DNA of 64,000 bases from Pseudomonas sp. RIT409 (GCF_003052515.2 NZ_QARE02000001.1:496001-560000), one strand, 5' to 3'. Shown: positions 7,416-17,085, counted from the stretch's first letter. Numbers and translations are program-made. The notes: a model not told the origin generated them from the sequence alone.

Positions 7416-8668
7416 GCTTCATCTCCTGTTGCGTTCCGGGGTAGACGCAGCTCGGTGAGCGTGCCGCCTTCCTCGTGAGGATAGAGTTTTACCGAGCCGC
7501 CCGCGCGGGTCACGCTGGCCTTGCTCAGAAACAGGCCCAGACCGAAGCCTTTGCCTTTGGTGGTGAAAAACGGTTTGCCTATCTGTTCAGCCACGGCCAA
7601 CGGCACCCCAGCACCATGGTCGCGTATGGTGATGCTGATCTCGGCGATGTCCCAGTCCAGCGTCACCTCCAGACCGTCCGGGCAGGCGTCCGCTGCGTTG
7701 TTCAGCAAGTTCAGCAGGGCCTGGGTCAGATCGGGAGGTGGCGCGACCATCGGTACATCGCCCTGCCCCAGCCGCTGGAAACGGTAAGTCGCTTCGGGGC
7801 GCATCAGGTGCCAGCGGTCCAAGGCCTGGTCGAGCCAGCGGCTCACCGTCTGTTCCTCGACCGCCATTCGCCGATTGGCCTCTGCAGCGCGTACCAATTG
7901 CTGGAGCGTTTCCTTGCACAGCTTGACCTGATCCTGCAGCACGGCCAGGTCTTCCTTCAAGGCGGGGTCCTTGTTGTCCTGCTGCATCTCCTTGAGCAAC
8001 ACGCTCATGGTCGCCAAGGGTGTACCCAGTTCGTGGGCGGCCCCCGCCGCTTCAGTGGCCACGGCGAGCAGTTGTTTGTCCCGCGCGCCCTCTTCGCGGC
8101 GCAGAGCGCGCATCTGCTCCTGACGCCGCAGTTCTTCGGCCATGCGCGCGGCGAAGAACGTAATGACCCCAGCCGCCAGAGCGAAGCTCAACCACATGCC
8201 ATAAATCTGCATCTTTTCGCGGGCGATGGCGAAGGTCGCGACCGGGTAAAAATTGGCGAGCATCAGGCTGTAAAGCGCCAGCGCGATCCCCGACAGAATC
8301 AGCGAATAGCGCCAGGGCAGCGTCACGGCGGCGATGGTGAGCGGTACCAGATAGTAGGAGACGAATGGGTTGGTCGAACCGCCGGAAAAGTACAGCAAGG
8401 CACTGTGGATAAACAGGTCGAACGCCAGTTGCACGGCGTATTCAAGTTCGGTGACGGGCCACGAAGTGCGCAAGCGGATCGCCGTCAACAGACAGACAAT
8501 GGCTGAAAAACCGAGCGTGATGTCCAGTTGCAGCCACGGCAGGGACAGCAAGTTGAACAGGTATGCGAAGCCCACGGAACCGGCTTGGGCCCCCAGGACC
8601 AGGATGCGGATGAAGGTCAATCGCCAGAGGTTCTGGCGCGTGGCTGAGGTCAATTGTACGGCGAGCAT
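7412..8668 (-). CDS. roxS: Sensor histidine kinase RoxS (RegB/PrrB family)
   Basis: A 418-residue membrane kinase starting MLAVQLTSATRQN; the start at 8668 is preceded by AGGAGAG. About six membrane segments occupy residues 20-190, followed by the H-box GAAHELGTPLATMS, the N-box LLNLLNNAADACPDG and the G boxes DHGAGVP and KGFGLGLFLS. RegB-type kinases sense the redox state of the quinone pool and respiratory flux. The gene overlaps roxR by 4 bp. Confidence 0.93.
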   Translation of the reverse strand: MLAVQLTSATRQNLWRLTFIRILVLGAQAGSVGFAYLFNLLSLPWLQLDITLGFSAIVCLLTAIRLRTSWPVTELEYAVQLAFDLFIHSALLYFSGGSTNPFVSYYLVPLTIAAVTLPWRYSLILSGIALALYSLMLANFYPVATFAIAREKMQIYGMWLSFALAAGVITFFAARMAEELRRQEQMRALRREEGARDKQLLAVATEAAGAAHELGTPLATMSVLLKEMQQDNKDPALKEDLAVLQDQVKLCKETLQQLVRAAEANRRMAVEEQTVSRWLDQALDRWHLMRPEATYRFQRLGQGDVPMVAPPPDLTQALLNLLNNAADACPDGLEVTLDWDIAEISITIRDHGAGVPLAVAEQIGKPFFTTKGKGFGLGLFLSKASVTRAGGSVKLYPHEEGGTLTELRLPRNATGDEA

Positions 8669-8901
8669 GAGCTCTCCTGATGAGCGCTCCAGGCGGATCC
8701 GAGCGAGTATAACCAATGGCGTGCGGCTTTCCGCTAAAGTGCGTCAAACCGCCACAGCAGAATGTGTATGGGGACGTCCGGATGCCCTACAGACGCGCAT
8801 GCGGCATCAGGAACAAGATCCCGGGATCACAGTCTGATGGGCATCCGTCCGACAACGCGCATCACTGCATACCGGGCGGCTCGCCAAACAAGGAGTTTCA
8901 C

Positions 8902-9618
8902 ATGCTCAGCCTTCGCTCCACCGTTTCTCTCCTCGCCCTCGGTGCCACAGCGCTGACCAGCGTCTCCGCGCTGGCTGAAGACGTTCATTACAATCAGGTA
9001 TCCGTTCGCGCCGAGGTCAATCAGGACGTCCAGCGCGACCTGATGAACGTCACTCTGTACACCGAATCGCAGGACACCGACCCGGCGAAACTGGCCGCCG
9101 GCATTACCGAATCCCTCAATAAGGCACTGGGCGAAGCACGCCAGGTCAAGGATGTGACCATTCGCCAAGGCAGCCGCAACAGCTACCCGATCTATGACGA
9201 TAAAGGCCAGAAAATCACCGGCTGGCGCGAGCGCGCCGAGCTGCGCCTGGAAAGTCCGAACTTTGCCGCCTTGTCCAAACTGACCGGCGAGTTGTTGGGC
9301 AGCGATATGAAGATGGGCGGCATGGACTTCTCCATTTCTGACCCCGCTCGCAAAGCCAGTGAAGACACTCTCCTGAAAAGTGCCGTCACGGCCTTCAAGG
9401 CCCGTGCGCAATTGGTCACCGAGGCCCTGGGTGGCAGCGGCTACAAGCTGGTCAACCTCAACCTGAACACCTCCGGCTATCCTCAGCCTTACCTGCGAGC
9501 GCCGGTGATGATGATGAAAGCGGCACGCGCCGATGCCGCGCCCACCCCTGATGTCGAGGCCGGCACAAGCCAGGTCAGCGTCACCGCGGACGGTGTCATC
9601 GAAGTCGCGATCCCTTGA
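8902..9618 (+). CDS. Periplasmic SIMPL-domain (DUF541) protein
   Basis: A 238-residue protein with a clear signal peptide (MLSLRSTVSLLALGATALTS, cleavage after ALA near residue 25) and a SIMPL domain (VSVRAEVNQDVQRDLMNVTL, ending QVSVTADGVIEVAI). E. coli YggE of this family lowers oxidative stress. AGGAG lies 6 bp before the ATG at 8902. It is divergent from roxS, the same order I recall for P. aeruginosa PA4495. Confidence 0.88.
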   Translation: MLSLRSTVSLLALGATALTSVSALAEDVHYNQVSVRAEVNQDVQRDLMNVTLYTESQDTDPAKLAAGITESLNKALGEARQVKDVTIRQGSRNSYPIYDDKGQKITGWRERAELRLESPNFAALSKLTGELLGSDMKMGGMDFSISDPARKASEDTLLKSAVTAFKARAQLVTEALGGSGYKLVNLNLNTSGYPQPYLRAPVMMMKAARADAAPTPDVEAGTSQVSVTADGVIEVAIP

Positions 9619-9629
9619 TCCTTTTGCCC

Positions 9630-9655
9630 GCGGCAGCCTGAAGCTGCCGCTGTTT
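9630..9655 (+). terminator. Terminator after the SIMPL gene
   Basis: GCGGCAGC (9630-9637) and GCTGCCGC (9643-9650) form a perfect 8-bp stem with a 5-base loop, followed by TGTTT. Confidence 0.7.
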
Positions 9656-9863
9656 CCCGGCTTGCGATGTGCCATTCCCTTCTTGGCACATCCTCCTTCT
9701 CACACTAATGCCCTCGCCGGTTCTTACGCCCCAAACTGACATGGCTGATTCCCGGCTATCTCTCCGCAGACCAGTATAAGCACCGCAGTACACCCCACGA
9801 CGACACAGGGATCGCGCTTTCGCGAGCACGACGTGTCGCCCATTTTCACGGAAGAAATTTGAA

Positions 9864-11486
9864 ATGAAACTAGACAAGACGCTGAACGCCCCCGCCCACC
9901 CTTCGGACAGTGTGGACGATGACGTGGAAATTCTGTTCCCGAACCCCGACACCCCGCCGCTCGCCCGTTTCGAAGCGGGTCACGGCGATGCCCAGCATCA
10001 GACTCACCAGCAGATTGAACGCGCACTGCTGGAGCTGGACCTGAGCCGATACGAACTGGACGCCATCTATTTTGGCAACTGGCTGCGAGATTATTCGCAG
10101 TTGGTCGATCCGAAAGTCGTTCGCGCCCCCGGCATGGACAAGCATTTTCCAGAGGTCCTGTCACGGGAAGCGCTGACACGTATCGTCGACGTTCTGTCGA
10201 TCAAGCATTTCCCGCAACTGCGCAAGAACGCGGCGCTTCACCACACGGTCACGCCGGAAAAGCTAGGTGTCTACCGTCCCAGCGAACACCTCGACAACCC
10301 CAGGACGGACGACCTCGACACCCCGGATCCTAGACTTCGCGATCCGCAATTCGAAGCGCTGGTGTTTCCCGGCGATCCGCTGCTGGACATCGATTACGAT
10401 ACCTCCATGAAGCGTTATCTGGCGCGCTCGGTGGATTTCATGACAAGCGAGTTGCAACGGGCCATGACGCTGAAAAGGTCCCCGGCGGGGCTGAGCGCAT
10501 TCGGTTCGGCACTGCATGTACTCGAGGATTTCTTCGCCCATTCCAACTTCGTCGAATTGGCGCTGATCAAGAATGGGCACGAGGCCGTCCTGCCGTGGAC
10601 CTCTCCCGCCCACTGCAAGGCCGGCTTGCCATTGGTCACCGGGACCTTCGGCGCCTCGGACACGCTGGCCAGCCTGATCGGGCCACTGGGAGCGCTTCTC
10701 TTCTCGCCACGCGACCTGATCTACCAGCCGACGAAGGCTGGGGACCGTAGCGAACGCGAGCAAATTCTGCTGATCCTCCTGGCCGAGCATCAGAACCCCC
10801 GCTACCTGGACATTTACCAGACCTATCTCGAGACACGAGATCAGTGGGTAGAGCTGCCCTTGGTTGAGTTTTTCCAACGCAGTGCGAAATACCTGGAAGG
10901 CTTGTACGCGGTGGTAGGCAATGCGACCGGCATCGTCATGAAGGATCTGTTGATCCAGTTCAGCGAGAACATCGATGACTGGCAGACCCGCTACGGAGCA
11001 GACCCGCACGAGAACGGCTCCACCGACCCGACGCATTCGCAATTGGCGAAGGATCATGCAGAACATCCCTTGCACTCGATTGCAGCCGCGCTCGCATTTG
11101 AAGCGGTCAGAAAAGTCGGTGAAGCCATGGTGGCCTACTGGAACGGCGACGCCGAAGCCGACCCGATCGCCACCGCCGTCTCCTACTTCACTCATCCCCA
11201 GAACAGCGACTGGCAGGATGCACAGGTGACCGACTGGGCCGCCGCTAACCCGGAAGCGGTGAGATTCAGCACGTCCAAAGAGGAAATGCTGAGCATCAGT
11301 GAAAAGGTCGCTCAATCTGGACGCCGGGCATTGAACCAAATGGAAAAAGATGGTGCCGCTTACCTGGATTTCCTGCGCGGCGAAATCATGGATCCCCATT
11401 CGCCTTACTGGGTGTTACTCAACCTGACGCCACAGGGGTCGTTACTTAGACTGGCGCTGGAAAAGCTGGGCTTCTTCCGCAAGTGA
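9864..11486 (+). CDS. HET-C related protein (possible secreted toxin)
   Basis: A 540-residue protein whose central region matches the HET-C family: FGNWLRDYSQLVDPKVV near residue 70, RYLARSVDFMTSELQRA, and ALHVLEDFFAHSNFVELAL near residue 220. The last resembles the metal-binding HxxxDxxxHSNF helix of zinc-dependent phospholipase C-like folds. Fungal HET-C governs incompatibility and cell death; bacterial members are thought to be effectors, but the activity of this one is unknown. There is no signal peptide and no obvious immunity gene next door. It interrupts the order SIMPL-dppA known in P. aeruginosa, so it is probably accessory. Confidence 0.75.
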   Translation: MKLDKTLNAPAHPSDSVDDDVEILFPNPDTPPLARFEAGHGDAQHQTHQQIERALLELDLSRYELDAIYFGNWLRDYSQLVDPKVVRAPGMDKHFPEVLSREALTRIVDVLSIKHFPQLRKNAALHHTVTPEKLGVYRPSEHLDNPRTDDLDTPDPRLRDPQFEALVFPGDPLLDIDYDTSMKRYLARSVDFMTSELQRAMTLKRSPAGLSAFGSALHVLEDFFAHSNFVELALIKNGHEAVLPWTSPAHCKAGLPLVTGTFGASDTLASLIGPLGALLFSPRDLIYQPTKAGDRSEREQILLILLAEHQNPRYLDIYQTYLETRDQWVELPLVEFFQRSAKYLEGLYAVVGNATGIVMKDLLIQFSENIDDWQTRYGADPHENGSTDPTHSQLAKDHAEHPLHSIAAALAFEAVRKVGEAMVAYWNGDAEADPIATAVSYFTHPQNSDWQDAQVTDWAAANPEAVRFSTSKEEMLSISEKVAQSGRRALNQMEKDGAAYLDFLRGEIMDPHSPYWVLLNLTPQGSLLRLALEKLGFFRK

Positions 11487-11514
11487 CCTGTGTGCCCCGT
11501 CATTAACCCTCGAC

Positions 11515-11573
11515 AGTACGGCATTTTCCCTGGTTATCATCGTCCGATGATTTCCAGGCATGAATGCCGTACT
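11515..11573. promoter_or_regulatory. Compound stem-loop and palindrome upstream of dppA1
   Basis: Three nested pairings: 11515-11525 with 11563-11573 (11 bp, AGTACGGCATT), 11529-11533 with 11554-11558 (CCTGG/CCAGG), and 11536-11542 with 11545-11551 (ATCATCG TC CGATGAT). It ends 14 bp before the dppA1 ATG. It could end the HET-C transcript, fold in the dppA1 leader, or be a repressor operator at its centre. Confidence 0.6.
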
Positions 11574-11587
11574 TGCAAGAGGTCGAC

Positions 11588-13186
11588 ATGGAGAACACCT
11601 TCAAACCCCTGCTTCTGGCTGCTGCGATGGCCCTGTGTGCGCCATCGGTACAGGCAGCCAGCACGCTGGTGTACTGCTCTGAAGCGAGCCCGGCGGGGTT
11701 CGACCCGAGCCAGTACACCAGCGGCACTGAGTTCGACGCGTCAGCCGAGACCGTCTTCAACCGCCTGACGCAATTCAAACGGGGCGGCACCGAAGTCGAA
11801 CCTGGACTGGCGACGAAGTGGGAAGCTTCCGATGATGGCTTGACCTACACGTTCCATCTTCGTGAAGGGGTGAAATTCCACACCACTGACTTTTTCACAC
11901 CCACCCGAGATTTCAACGCCGACGATGTGCTGTTCACGTTCAATCGCCTGCTCGATCCCGAAGATGCGTTCCGCAAGGCTTACCCGTCCGAATCGCCCTA
12001 TTTCAGCGACATGGACATGAACAAGACCATCAAGCGAGTGGAAAAGGTGGACGACCAGACCGTTCGTTTTCACCTGAACAACATTGATGCAGCGTTCATT
12101 CAAAACCTCGCGATGAGCTTCGCGTCCATCCAGTCTGCCGAATATGCGGCGCAGTTGCTCAAGGAGGGCAAAGCAGCCGAGATCAATCAGAAACCTGTCG
12201 GAACGGGCCCCTTTGTGTTCAAGCGCTACCAGAAGGACGCGCAGATTCGCTTCGTTGGCAACAAGCACTACTGGAAACCTGAGGATGTGAAACTCGACAA
12301 CCTCATCTTTTCGATCACTCCCGATGCGGCCACGCGCTTGCAGAAACTCAAGGCGGGCGAATGCCAGATCAGCGGCTACCCTCGCCCGCAGGACATCGAA
12401 GAGGCTCAAAAGGACCCTCATCTGAAAGTGATGAGCCAGCCAGGATTCAACTTGGGTTTCCTGGCCTACAACGTCACGCACCCGCCGCTGGATCAGCTCA
12501 AGGTACGGCAGGCACTGGACATGGCCATCGACAAACCCGCCATCATCAAGGCGGTGTATCAAGGGGCGGGCCAGTTGGCTCAGAACGCCTTGCCCCCAGC
12601 GCAATGGGGCTTCGACCCCTCCATCAAGGACGCGCCCTACGATCCGGAGAAGGCCAGGCGTTTGCTCAAGGAGGCCGGCGTTGCGCCGGGAACACAGCTC
12701 AATCTCTGGGCGATGACCGTACAGCGCGCTTCCAACCCCAACGCGCGCATGTCCGCGCAAATGATCCAGTCCGACTGGGCAAAAATCGGCATCGAAGCCA
12801 ACATCGTCAGCTATGAGTGGGGGGAGTACATCAAACGCGCCAAGGCTGGCGAACACGACGTCATGATCTATGGTTGGACAGGCGACAACGGAGACCCGGA
12901 CAACTGGCTCGGCGTGCTCTATAGCTGTGCAGCGGTCACGGGGAGCAACTACGCCAAGTGGTGCAACCCGAGCTACGACAAGCTGGTGACTCAGGCCAAG
13001 GTGACGACGGATCGTGACGAGCGCATCAAGCTCTACCGCCAGGCCCAGAACATCTTGAAAAACGACGTGCCAATCACCCCGATCGCCAACTCGAAGGTGT
13101 TCCAGCCAATGCGCAAGGAGGTGCAGGACTTCAAGCTCAGCCCGTTCGGCCTGACGCCGTTTTACGGGGTAAGCCTGGCCCCGTGA
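11588..13186 (+). CDS. dppA1: Di/oligopeptide ABC transporter substrate-binding protein, copy 1
   Basis: A 532-residue SBP_bac_5 protein with signal peptide (MENTFKPLLLAAAMALCAPS, cleavage near VQA). Mature features include LVYCSEASPAGFDPSQYTSG, the GLTYTFHLREGVKFH strand and a disulfide-type cysteine pair. It is the first of four dipeptide-binding paralogues feeding DppBCDF. I chose the ATG at 11588, with AGAGG upstream, rather than the in-frame ATG at 11564 because the signal peptide then begins at residue 1. Each copy probably widens the range of peptides bound. Confidence 0.92.
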   Translation: MENTFKPLLLAAAMALCAPSVQAASTLVYCSEASPAGFDPSQYTSGTEFDASAETVFNRLTQFKRGGTEVEPGLATKWEASDDGLTYTFHLREGVKFHTTDFFTPTRDFNADDVLFTFNRLLDPEDAFRKAYPSESPYFSDMDMNKTIKRVEKVDDQTVRFHLNNIDAAFIQNLAMSFASIQSAEYAAQLLKEGKAAEINQKPVGTGPFVFKRYQKDAQIRFVGNKHYWKPEDVKLDNLIFSITPDAATRLQKLKAGECQISGYPRPQDIEEAQKDPHLKVMSQPGFNLGFLAYNVTHPPLDQLKVRQALDMAIDKPAIIKAVYQGAGQLAQNALPPAQWGFDPSIKDAPYDPEKARRLLKEAGVAPGTQLNLWAMTVQRASNPNARMSAQMIQSDWAKIGIEANIVSYEWGEYIKRAKAGEHDVMIYGWTGDNGDPDNWLGVLYSCAAVTGSNYAKWCNPSYDKLVTQAKVTTDRDERIKLYRQAQNILKNDVPITPIANSKVFQPMRKEVQDFKLSPFGLTPFYGVSLAP

Positions 13187-13228
13187 GGCAGCAGCCGATC
13201 AACAGCGAAGTAACAGTTGAGGCACAAA

Positions 13229-13259
13229 CGGGTGCATTCGCAACGGGCCCATGCACCCG
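13229..13259 (+). terminator. Hairpin after dppA1
   Basis: CGGGTGCAT (13229-13237) pairs with ATGCACCCG (13251-13259) across a 13-base loop. There is no strong T run, so it may be a processing or stability stem rather than a full terminator. Confidence 0.5.
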
Positions 13260-13470
13260 AATTGCGCACTAAACATGCCGATATGCGACACGCAAACGTT
13301 CAACTCCGCCAGGAATTATAGTTTTGCGACATTCGTGTACGTTCGTGCCACGCTTTGCCACTTGTTTGGCGCCAGCATCTTGCTTTGGGTATGGCGCCTG
13401 CATAAGTATCCCCGGGATTGGCCCACAAGGCCGTATCCTCAATTAAAAAATGACAACAACTGAGGCCACC

Positions 13471-15099
13471 ATGCTCAAAAAAGCGGTCATTCCGTTTCTT
13501 CTCGGCGCAGGTTTGATCGCCAGCGCTCCCTTCGCTCATGCAGCATCGAATCTGGTGTTCTGCTCCGAAGGCAGCCCTGCTGGTTTCGACCCAGGTCAGT
13601 ACACCACCGGCACCGACTTCGACGCTTCGGCCGAGACCGTATTCAACCGTCTGAGTCAATTCGAACGTGGCGGCACCGCCGTCATTCCAGGTCTGGCTAC
13701 CAGTTGGGACGTCTCGGCAGACGGCCTGACCTACACCTTCCACCTGCGCGAAGGTGTCAAGTTCCACACCACGCCTTACTTCAAGCCGACCCGCGAATTC
13801 AATGCCGATGACGTGCTGTTCACGTTCAACCGCATGATCAACAAGGACGACCCGTTCCGTAAGGCTTACCCCACCGAATTCCCTTACTTCACCGACATGG
13901 CGATGGACACCAACATCACCAAGATCGAGAAACTCGACGACCACACCGTCAAAATGACGCTGGGCACTGTCGACGCGGCATTCATTCAGAACCTGGCGAT
14001 GAGCTTCGCGTCGATTCAGTCCGCCGAATACGCCGCCCAGTTGCTCAAGGAAGGCAAACCGGAAGACATCAACCAGAAGCCGATCGGCACGGGTCCGTTC
14101 GTCTTCAAAAGCTACCAGAAGGATTCCAATATCCGTTTCACCGGAAACAAGGATTACTGGAAGCCTGAAGACGTCAAAGTCGACAACCTGATTTTCGCCA
14201 TCACCACCGATGCATCGGTCCGTGCGCAAAAGCTCAAGAAAGGCGAGTGCCAGATCACTGCCTATCCCCGTCCGGCCGACCTCGCTCCGCTGAAGGCCGA
14301 TCCGGCGCTGAAGATGCCCGACCAGGCAGGCTTCAACCTGGGCTACATCGCCTATAACGTGATGCCGACCATCAAAGGCGAAACCAAGCCCAACCCGCTG
14401 GCCAAGCTGGAAGTGCGCCAGGCGCTGGACATGGCTGTCGACAAGAAAGCGATTATCGATGCGGTCTATCAGGGCGCTGGCCAACTGGCCGTCAACGCCA
14501 TGCCGCCGACCCAGTGGTCTTACGACACGACCATCAAGGACGCCCCGTACGACGTGGCCAAGGCCAAGGAACTGCTGAAAAAGGCAGGCGTGGCCGAGGG
14601 TACCGAAATTACCCTGTGGGCGATGCCGGTTCAGCGTCCGTACAACCCCAATGCCAAGCTGATGGCTGAAATGCTCCAGAACGACTGGAAGAAGATCGGC
14701 ATCAACGCCAAGATCGTTTCCTACGAGTGGGGCGAGTACATCAAGCGTGCGAAAAACGGCGAAAACGGCGCAATGCTGATCGGTTGGAGCGGCGACAACG
14801 GTGACCCGGACAACTGGCTCGGCACCCTGTTTGGCTGCGACGCGATCAACGGCAACAACTTTGCCAAATGGTGTGACAAACCGTTCGACACGCTGATTCA
14901 CCAGGCCAAGGAAACCACCGACCAGGCCAAGCGCACCGAGCTGTACAAACAGGCTCAGCACTTGCTCAAGGCAGCGGTTCCAATGACACCGATTGCGCAC
15001 TCGACTGTTTACCAGCCAATGCGTAAAGAAGTTCAGGACTTCAAGATCAGCCCATTCGGTCTGAACTCGTTCTACGGCGTGAGCGTCAGCGGTAAGTAA
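13471..15099 (+). CDS. dppA2: Di/oligopeptide-binding protein, copy 2
   Basis: A 542-residue paralogue of dppA1. It has the signal peptide MLKKAVIPFLLGAGLIASAP ending in AHA, then LVFCSEGSPAGFDPGQYTTG and the shared YTFHLREGVKFHTTPYF block. It carries a short insertion (PTIKGETKPNPLAKLE) relative to copies 1 and 3 before the RQALDMAVDKKAIIDAVYQG motif. The ATG at 13471 is preferred over 13450 because of the signal peptide. A strong terminator follows, so it need not be co-transcribed with copy 3. Confidence 0.92.
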   Translation: MLKKAVIPFLLGAGLIASAPFAHAASNLVFCSEGSPAGFDPGQYTTGTDFDASAETVFNRLSQFERGGTAVIPGLATSWDVSADGLTYTFHLREGVKFHTTPYFKPTREFNADDVLFTFNRMINKDDPFRKAYPTEFPYFTDMAMDTNITKIEKLDDHTVKMTLGTVDAAFIQNLAMSFASIQSAEYAAQLLKEGKPEDINQKPIGTGPFVFKSYQKDSNIRFTGNKDYWKPEDVKVDNLIFAITTDASVRAQKLKKGECQITAYPRPADLAPLKADPALKMPDQAGFNLGYIAYNVMPTIKGETKPNPLAKLEVRQALDMAVDKKAIIDAVYQGAGQLAVNAMPPTQWSYDTTIKDAPYDVAKAKELLKKAGVAEGTEITLWAMPVQRPYNPNAKLMAEMLQNDWKKIGINAKIVSYEWGEYIKRAKNGENGAMLIGWSGDNGDPDNWLGTLFGCDAINGNNFAKWCDKPFDTLIHQAKETTDQAKRTELYKQAQHLLKAAVPMTPIAHSTVYQPMRKEVQDFKISPFGLNSFYGVSVSGK

Positions 15100-15438
15100 C
15101 ACCTCTCCATGACTTCACGGTCGCGTTACCTTCGGGTACCGCGACCGTGTCGTTGTACGTGCACTATTGAAATGAAAATGACTATCGTTAGATGAGTAAT
15201 CCGTACCGGAAAGAATTTGCCTACTAACGATAAGCACTTTTCCTACAAATATTGAATCAACTGGAAGTCTTTACTGGAGCGCTTGGCGGACATACCGTCA
15301 TATGCACCCGAACCTGAGATTTCTAGATATATCGGTCGGTCGGGTATTCCTGTCTGAGAGAGTCTGTTTGCGCAAACGATTGCCACGGAGTTTCCCGCAT
15401 CATTCAGGCCATTCGAGTCCCAAGCGATAAGGATCGTC
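15100..15438. other. 339-bp gap between dppA2 and dppA3
   Basis: It holds the UUCG-loop terminator of dppA2 (15116-15150) and then AT-richer sequence that must carry the dppA3 promoter. A loose Fur-like stretch at about 15168-15190 (ATTGAAATGAAAATGACTAT) is too degenerate to call. No gene seen. Confidence 0.5.
15116..15153 (+). terminator. Terminator after dppA2 with UUCG tetraloop
   Basis: CACGGTCGCG (15116-15125) pairs with CGCGACCGTG (15140-15149). Inside it TACC-TTCG-GGTA adds 4 bp capped by a stable UUCG loop; T26/C39 is the only mismatch. Confidence 0.8.
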
Positions 15439-17043
15439 ATGCGTAAAACAAATAAAGTCATTTCCACCTTGTTCACTGCAGGGCTATTTGCCACTATTCA
15501 CACGACCCAAGCAGCGACAAAGAGCCTGGTGTTTTGTTCTGAAGGCAGTCCCGCCGGATTTGATATCGCGCAATATACCTCCGGCACCGATAATGATGCC
15601 GCCGAGCCCATTTACAATCGCCTTGTCGAATTCGAGCGCGGCCAGACCCAAGTGGTGCCTGCATTGGCCACCCGCTGGGAGGTCTCTGCGGACGGACTGA
15701 CTTACACCTTTCATCTGAGGGAGGGCGTGAAATTCCATAGCAGCAAGACGTTCACGCCAACACGGGATTTAAATGCCGACGACGTGCTCTTTACTTTCAA
15801 TCGAATGTTGAATAAAGAGCACCCCTTCCGCGTTGCCTATCCTACAGAATTCCCCTACTTCACCAGCATGGGTCTGGACAAGAACATCAAGGCGGTCGAA
15901 AAAACCGACGCTATGACCGTGGCATTTACACTCAATCATGTCGACGCTGCCTTTATTCAAAACATTGCCATGAACTTCGCGTCGATTCTGTCGGCCGAAT
16001 ATGCTGCCAAACTAATGGCATCCGGTAATGTTCGCGATATCAATCAAGCGCCCATCGGCACCGGCCCCTTCGTCTTTCAGCGTTATCAGAAAGATTCGCA
16101 GATTCGCTACTCCGCCAATAAACAGTTCTGGGATCCGGCACGTGTAAAAGTCGATCAACTGATTTTCGCGATCAATACCGATGCTTCGGTGCGCGTGCAG
16201 AAACTCAAGAAGAACGAATGTCAGGTCACCTCCAACCCGCGCCCGGCGGATGTCGAGGCCTTGAAAGCCGACCCACAGCTACGGGTCATTCAGAAACCTG
16301 GCTTCAACCTCGGCTACATCGCCTATAACGTGCGCCATGCGCCGCTGGACAAGCTGCAAGTGCGTCAGGCACTGGACATGGCCGTGGACAAGAAAGCGAT
16401 CATCGATGCGGTGTATCAGGGTGCGGGTCAACTGGCTCAGAACGCCATGCCACCGACCCAGTGGTCCTACGATGAAACCGTCAAGGATGCACCTTACAAC
16501 CCCGACAAGGCCCGTGAGCTCCTGCGCGCTGCCGGCGTCAAGGAAGGGACCGAATTGACCCTGTGGGCCATGCCCGTCCAGCGCCCTTACAACCCCAACG
16601 CCAAGCTGATGGCGCAGATGCTTCAAGCAGACTGGGCCAAGGTCGGCATCAAGGCGACCATCGTCAGTTACGAATGGGGCGAATACCTCAAGCGCTCGAA
16701 GAACGGCGAGCACGACATCTCGCTGATTGGCTGGACCGGGGACAACGGTGACCCGGACAACTGGCTCGGCACGCTGTACAGCTGCGCGTCCATTGGCGGC
16801 AACAACTACTCGATGTGGTGCGATGAAAAATACGATGCGCTGATCAAAGCGGCCATCGCCACAGCCGACAAAGACCAGCGCATCGGCCTGTACAAAGAGG
16901 CGCAGCACTATCTCAAACAACAGGTTCCGATCACGCCCGTGGCCCACTCGACCGTCAGCCAGCCCCTGAGGGCCAGCGTCAAGGGCTTCGAAGTCAGCCC
17001 GTTCGGCCGCAACAATTTCTCCGGCGTCACCCTCGCCGACTAA
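15439..17043 (+). CDS. dppA3: Di/oligopeptide-binding protein, copy 3
   Basis: A 534-residue SBP_bac_5 protein with signal peptide (MRKTNKVISTLFTAGLFATI, cleavage near TQA). It is very like copies 1 and 2 (LVFCSEGSPAGFDIAQYTSG, RQALDMAVDKKAIIDAVYQG, MPVQRPYNPNAKLMAQML). The first third uses more A/T-ending codons than the rest of the gene. It is followed by its own terminator and then the porin gene. Confidence 0.92.
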   Translation: MRKTNKVISTLFTAGLFATIHTTQAATKSLVFCSEGSPAGFDIAQYTSGTDNDAAEPIYNRLVEFERGQTQVVPALATRWEVSADGLTYTFHLREGVKFHSSKTFTPTRDLNADDVLFTFNRMLNKEHPFRVAYPTEFPYFTSMGLDKNIKAVEKTDAMTVAFTLNHVDAAFIQNIAMNFASILSAEYAAKLMASGNVRDINQAPIGTGPFVFQRYQKDSQIRYSANKQFWDPARVKVDQLIFAINTDASVRVQKLKKNECQVTSNPRPADVEALKADPQLRVIQKPGFNLGYIAYNVRHAPLDKLQVRQALDMAVDKKAIIDAVYQGAGQLAQNAMPPTQWSYDETVKDAPYNPDKARELLRAAGVKEGTELTLWAMPVQRPYNPNAKLMAQMLQADWAKVGIKATIVSYEWGEYLKRSKNGEHDISLIGWTGDNGDPDNWLGTLYSCASIGGNNYSMWCDEKYDALIKAAIATADKDQRIGLYKEAQHYLKQQVPITPVAHSTVSQPLRASVKGFEVSPFGRNNFSGVTLAD

Positions 17044-17052
17044 ACGAAACCG

Positions 17053-17085
17053 TGCCACCGATGACCTTCATCGTGGCATTGCTTT
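17053..17085 (+). terminator. Terminator after dppA3
   Basis: TGCCAC-C-GATGA pairs with TCATC-GTGGCA (17053-17078) with one bulged C and a 3-4 base loop, followed by TTGCTTT. Confidence 0.7.

Noticed and set aside
13385..13400. Possible sigma-54 promoter upstream of dppA2
   Set aside because: TGGCGCCTGCAT lacks the GC element at the required -12 spacing.
13300..15102. 600-codon minus-strand frame opposite dppA2
   Set aside because: Antisense shadow of a periplasmic binding protein; no domain recognised and no ribosome-binding site.
15168..15190. Fur-like box upstream of dppA3
   Set aside because: About 13 of 19 matches under a loose hexamer model, in AT-rich sequence where chance hits are likely; the gene has no other link to iron.
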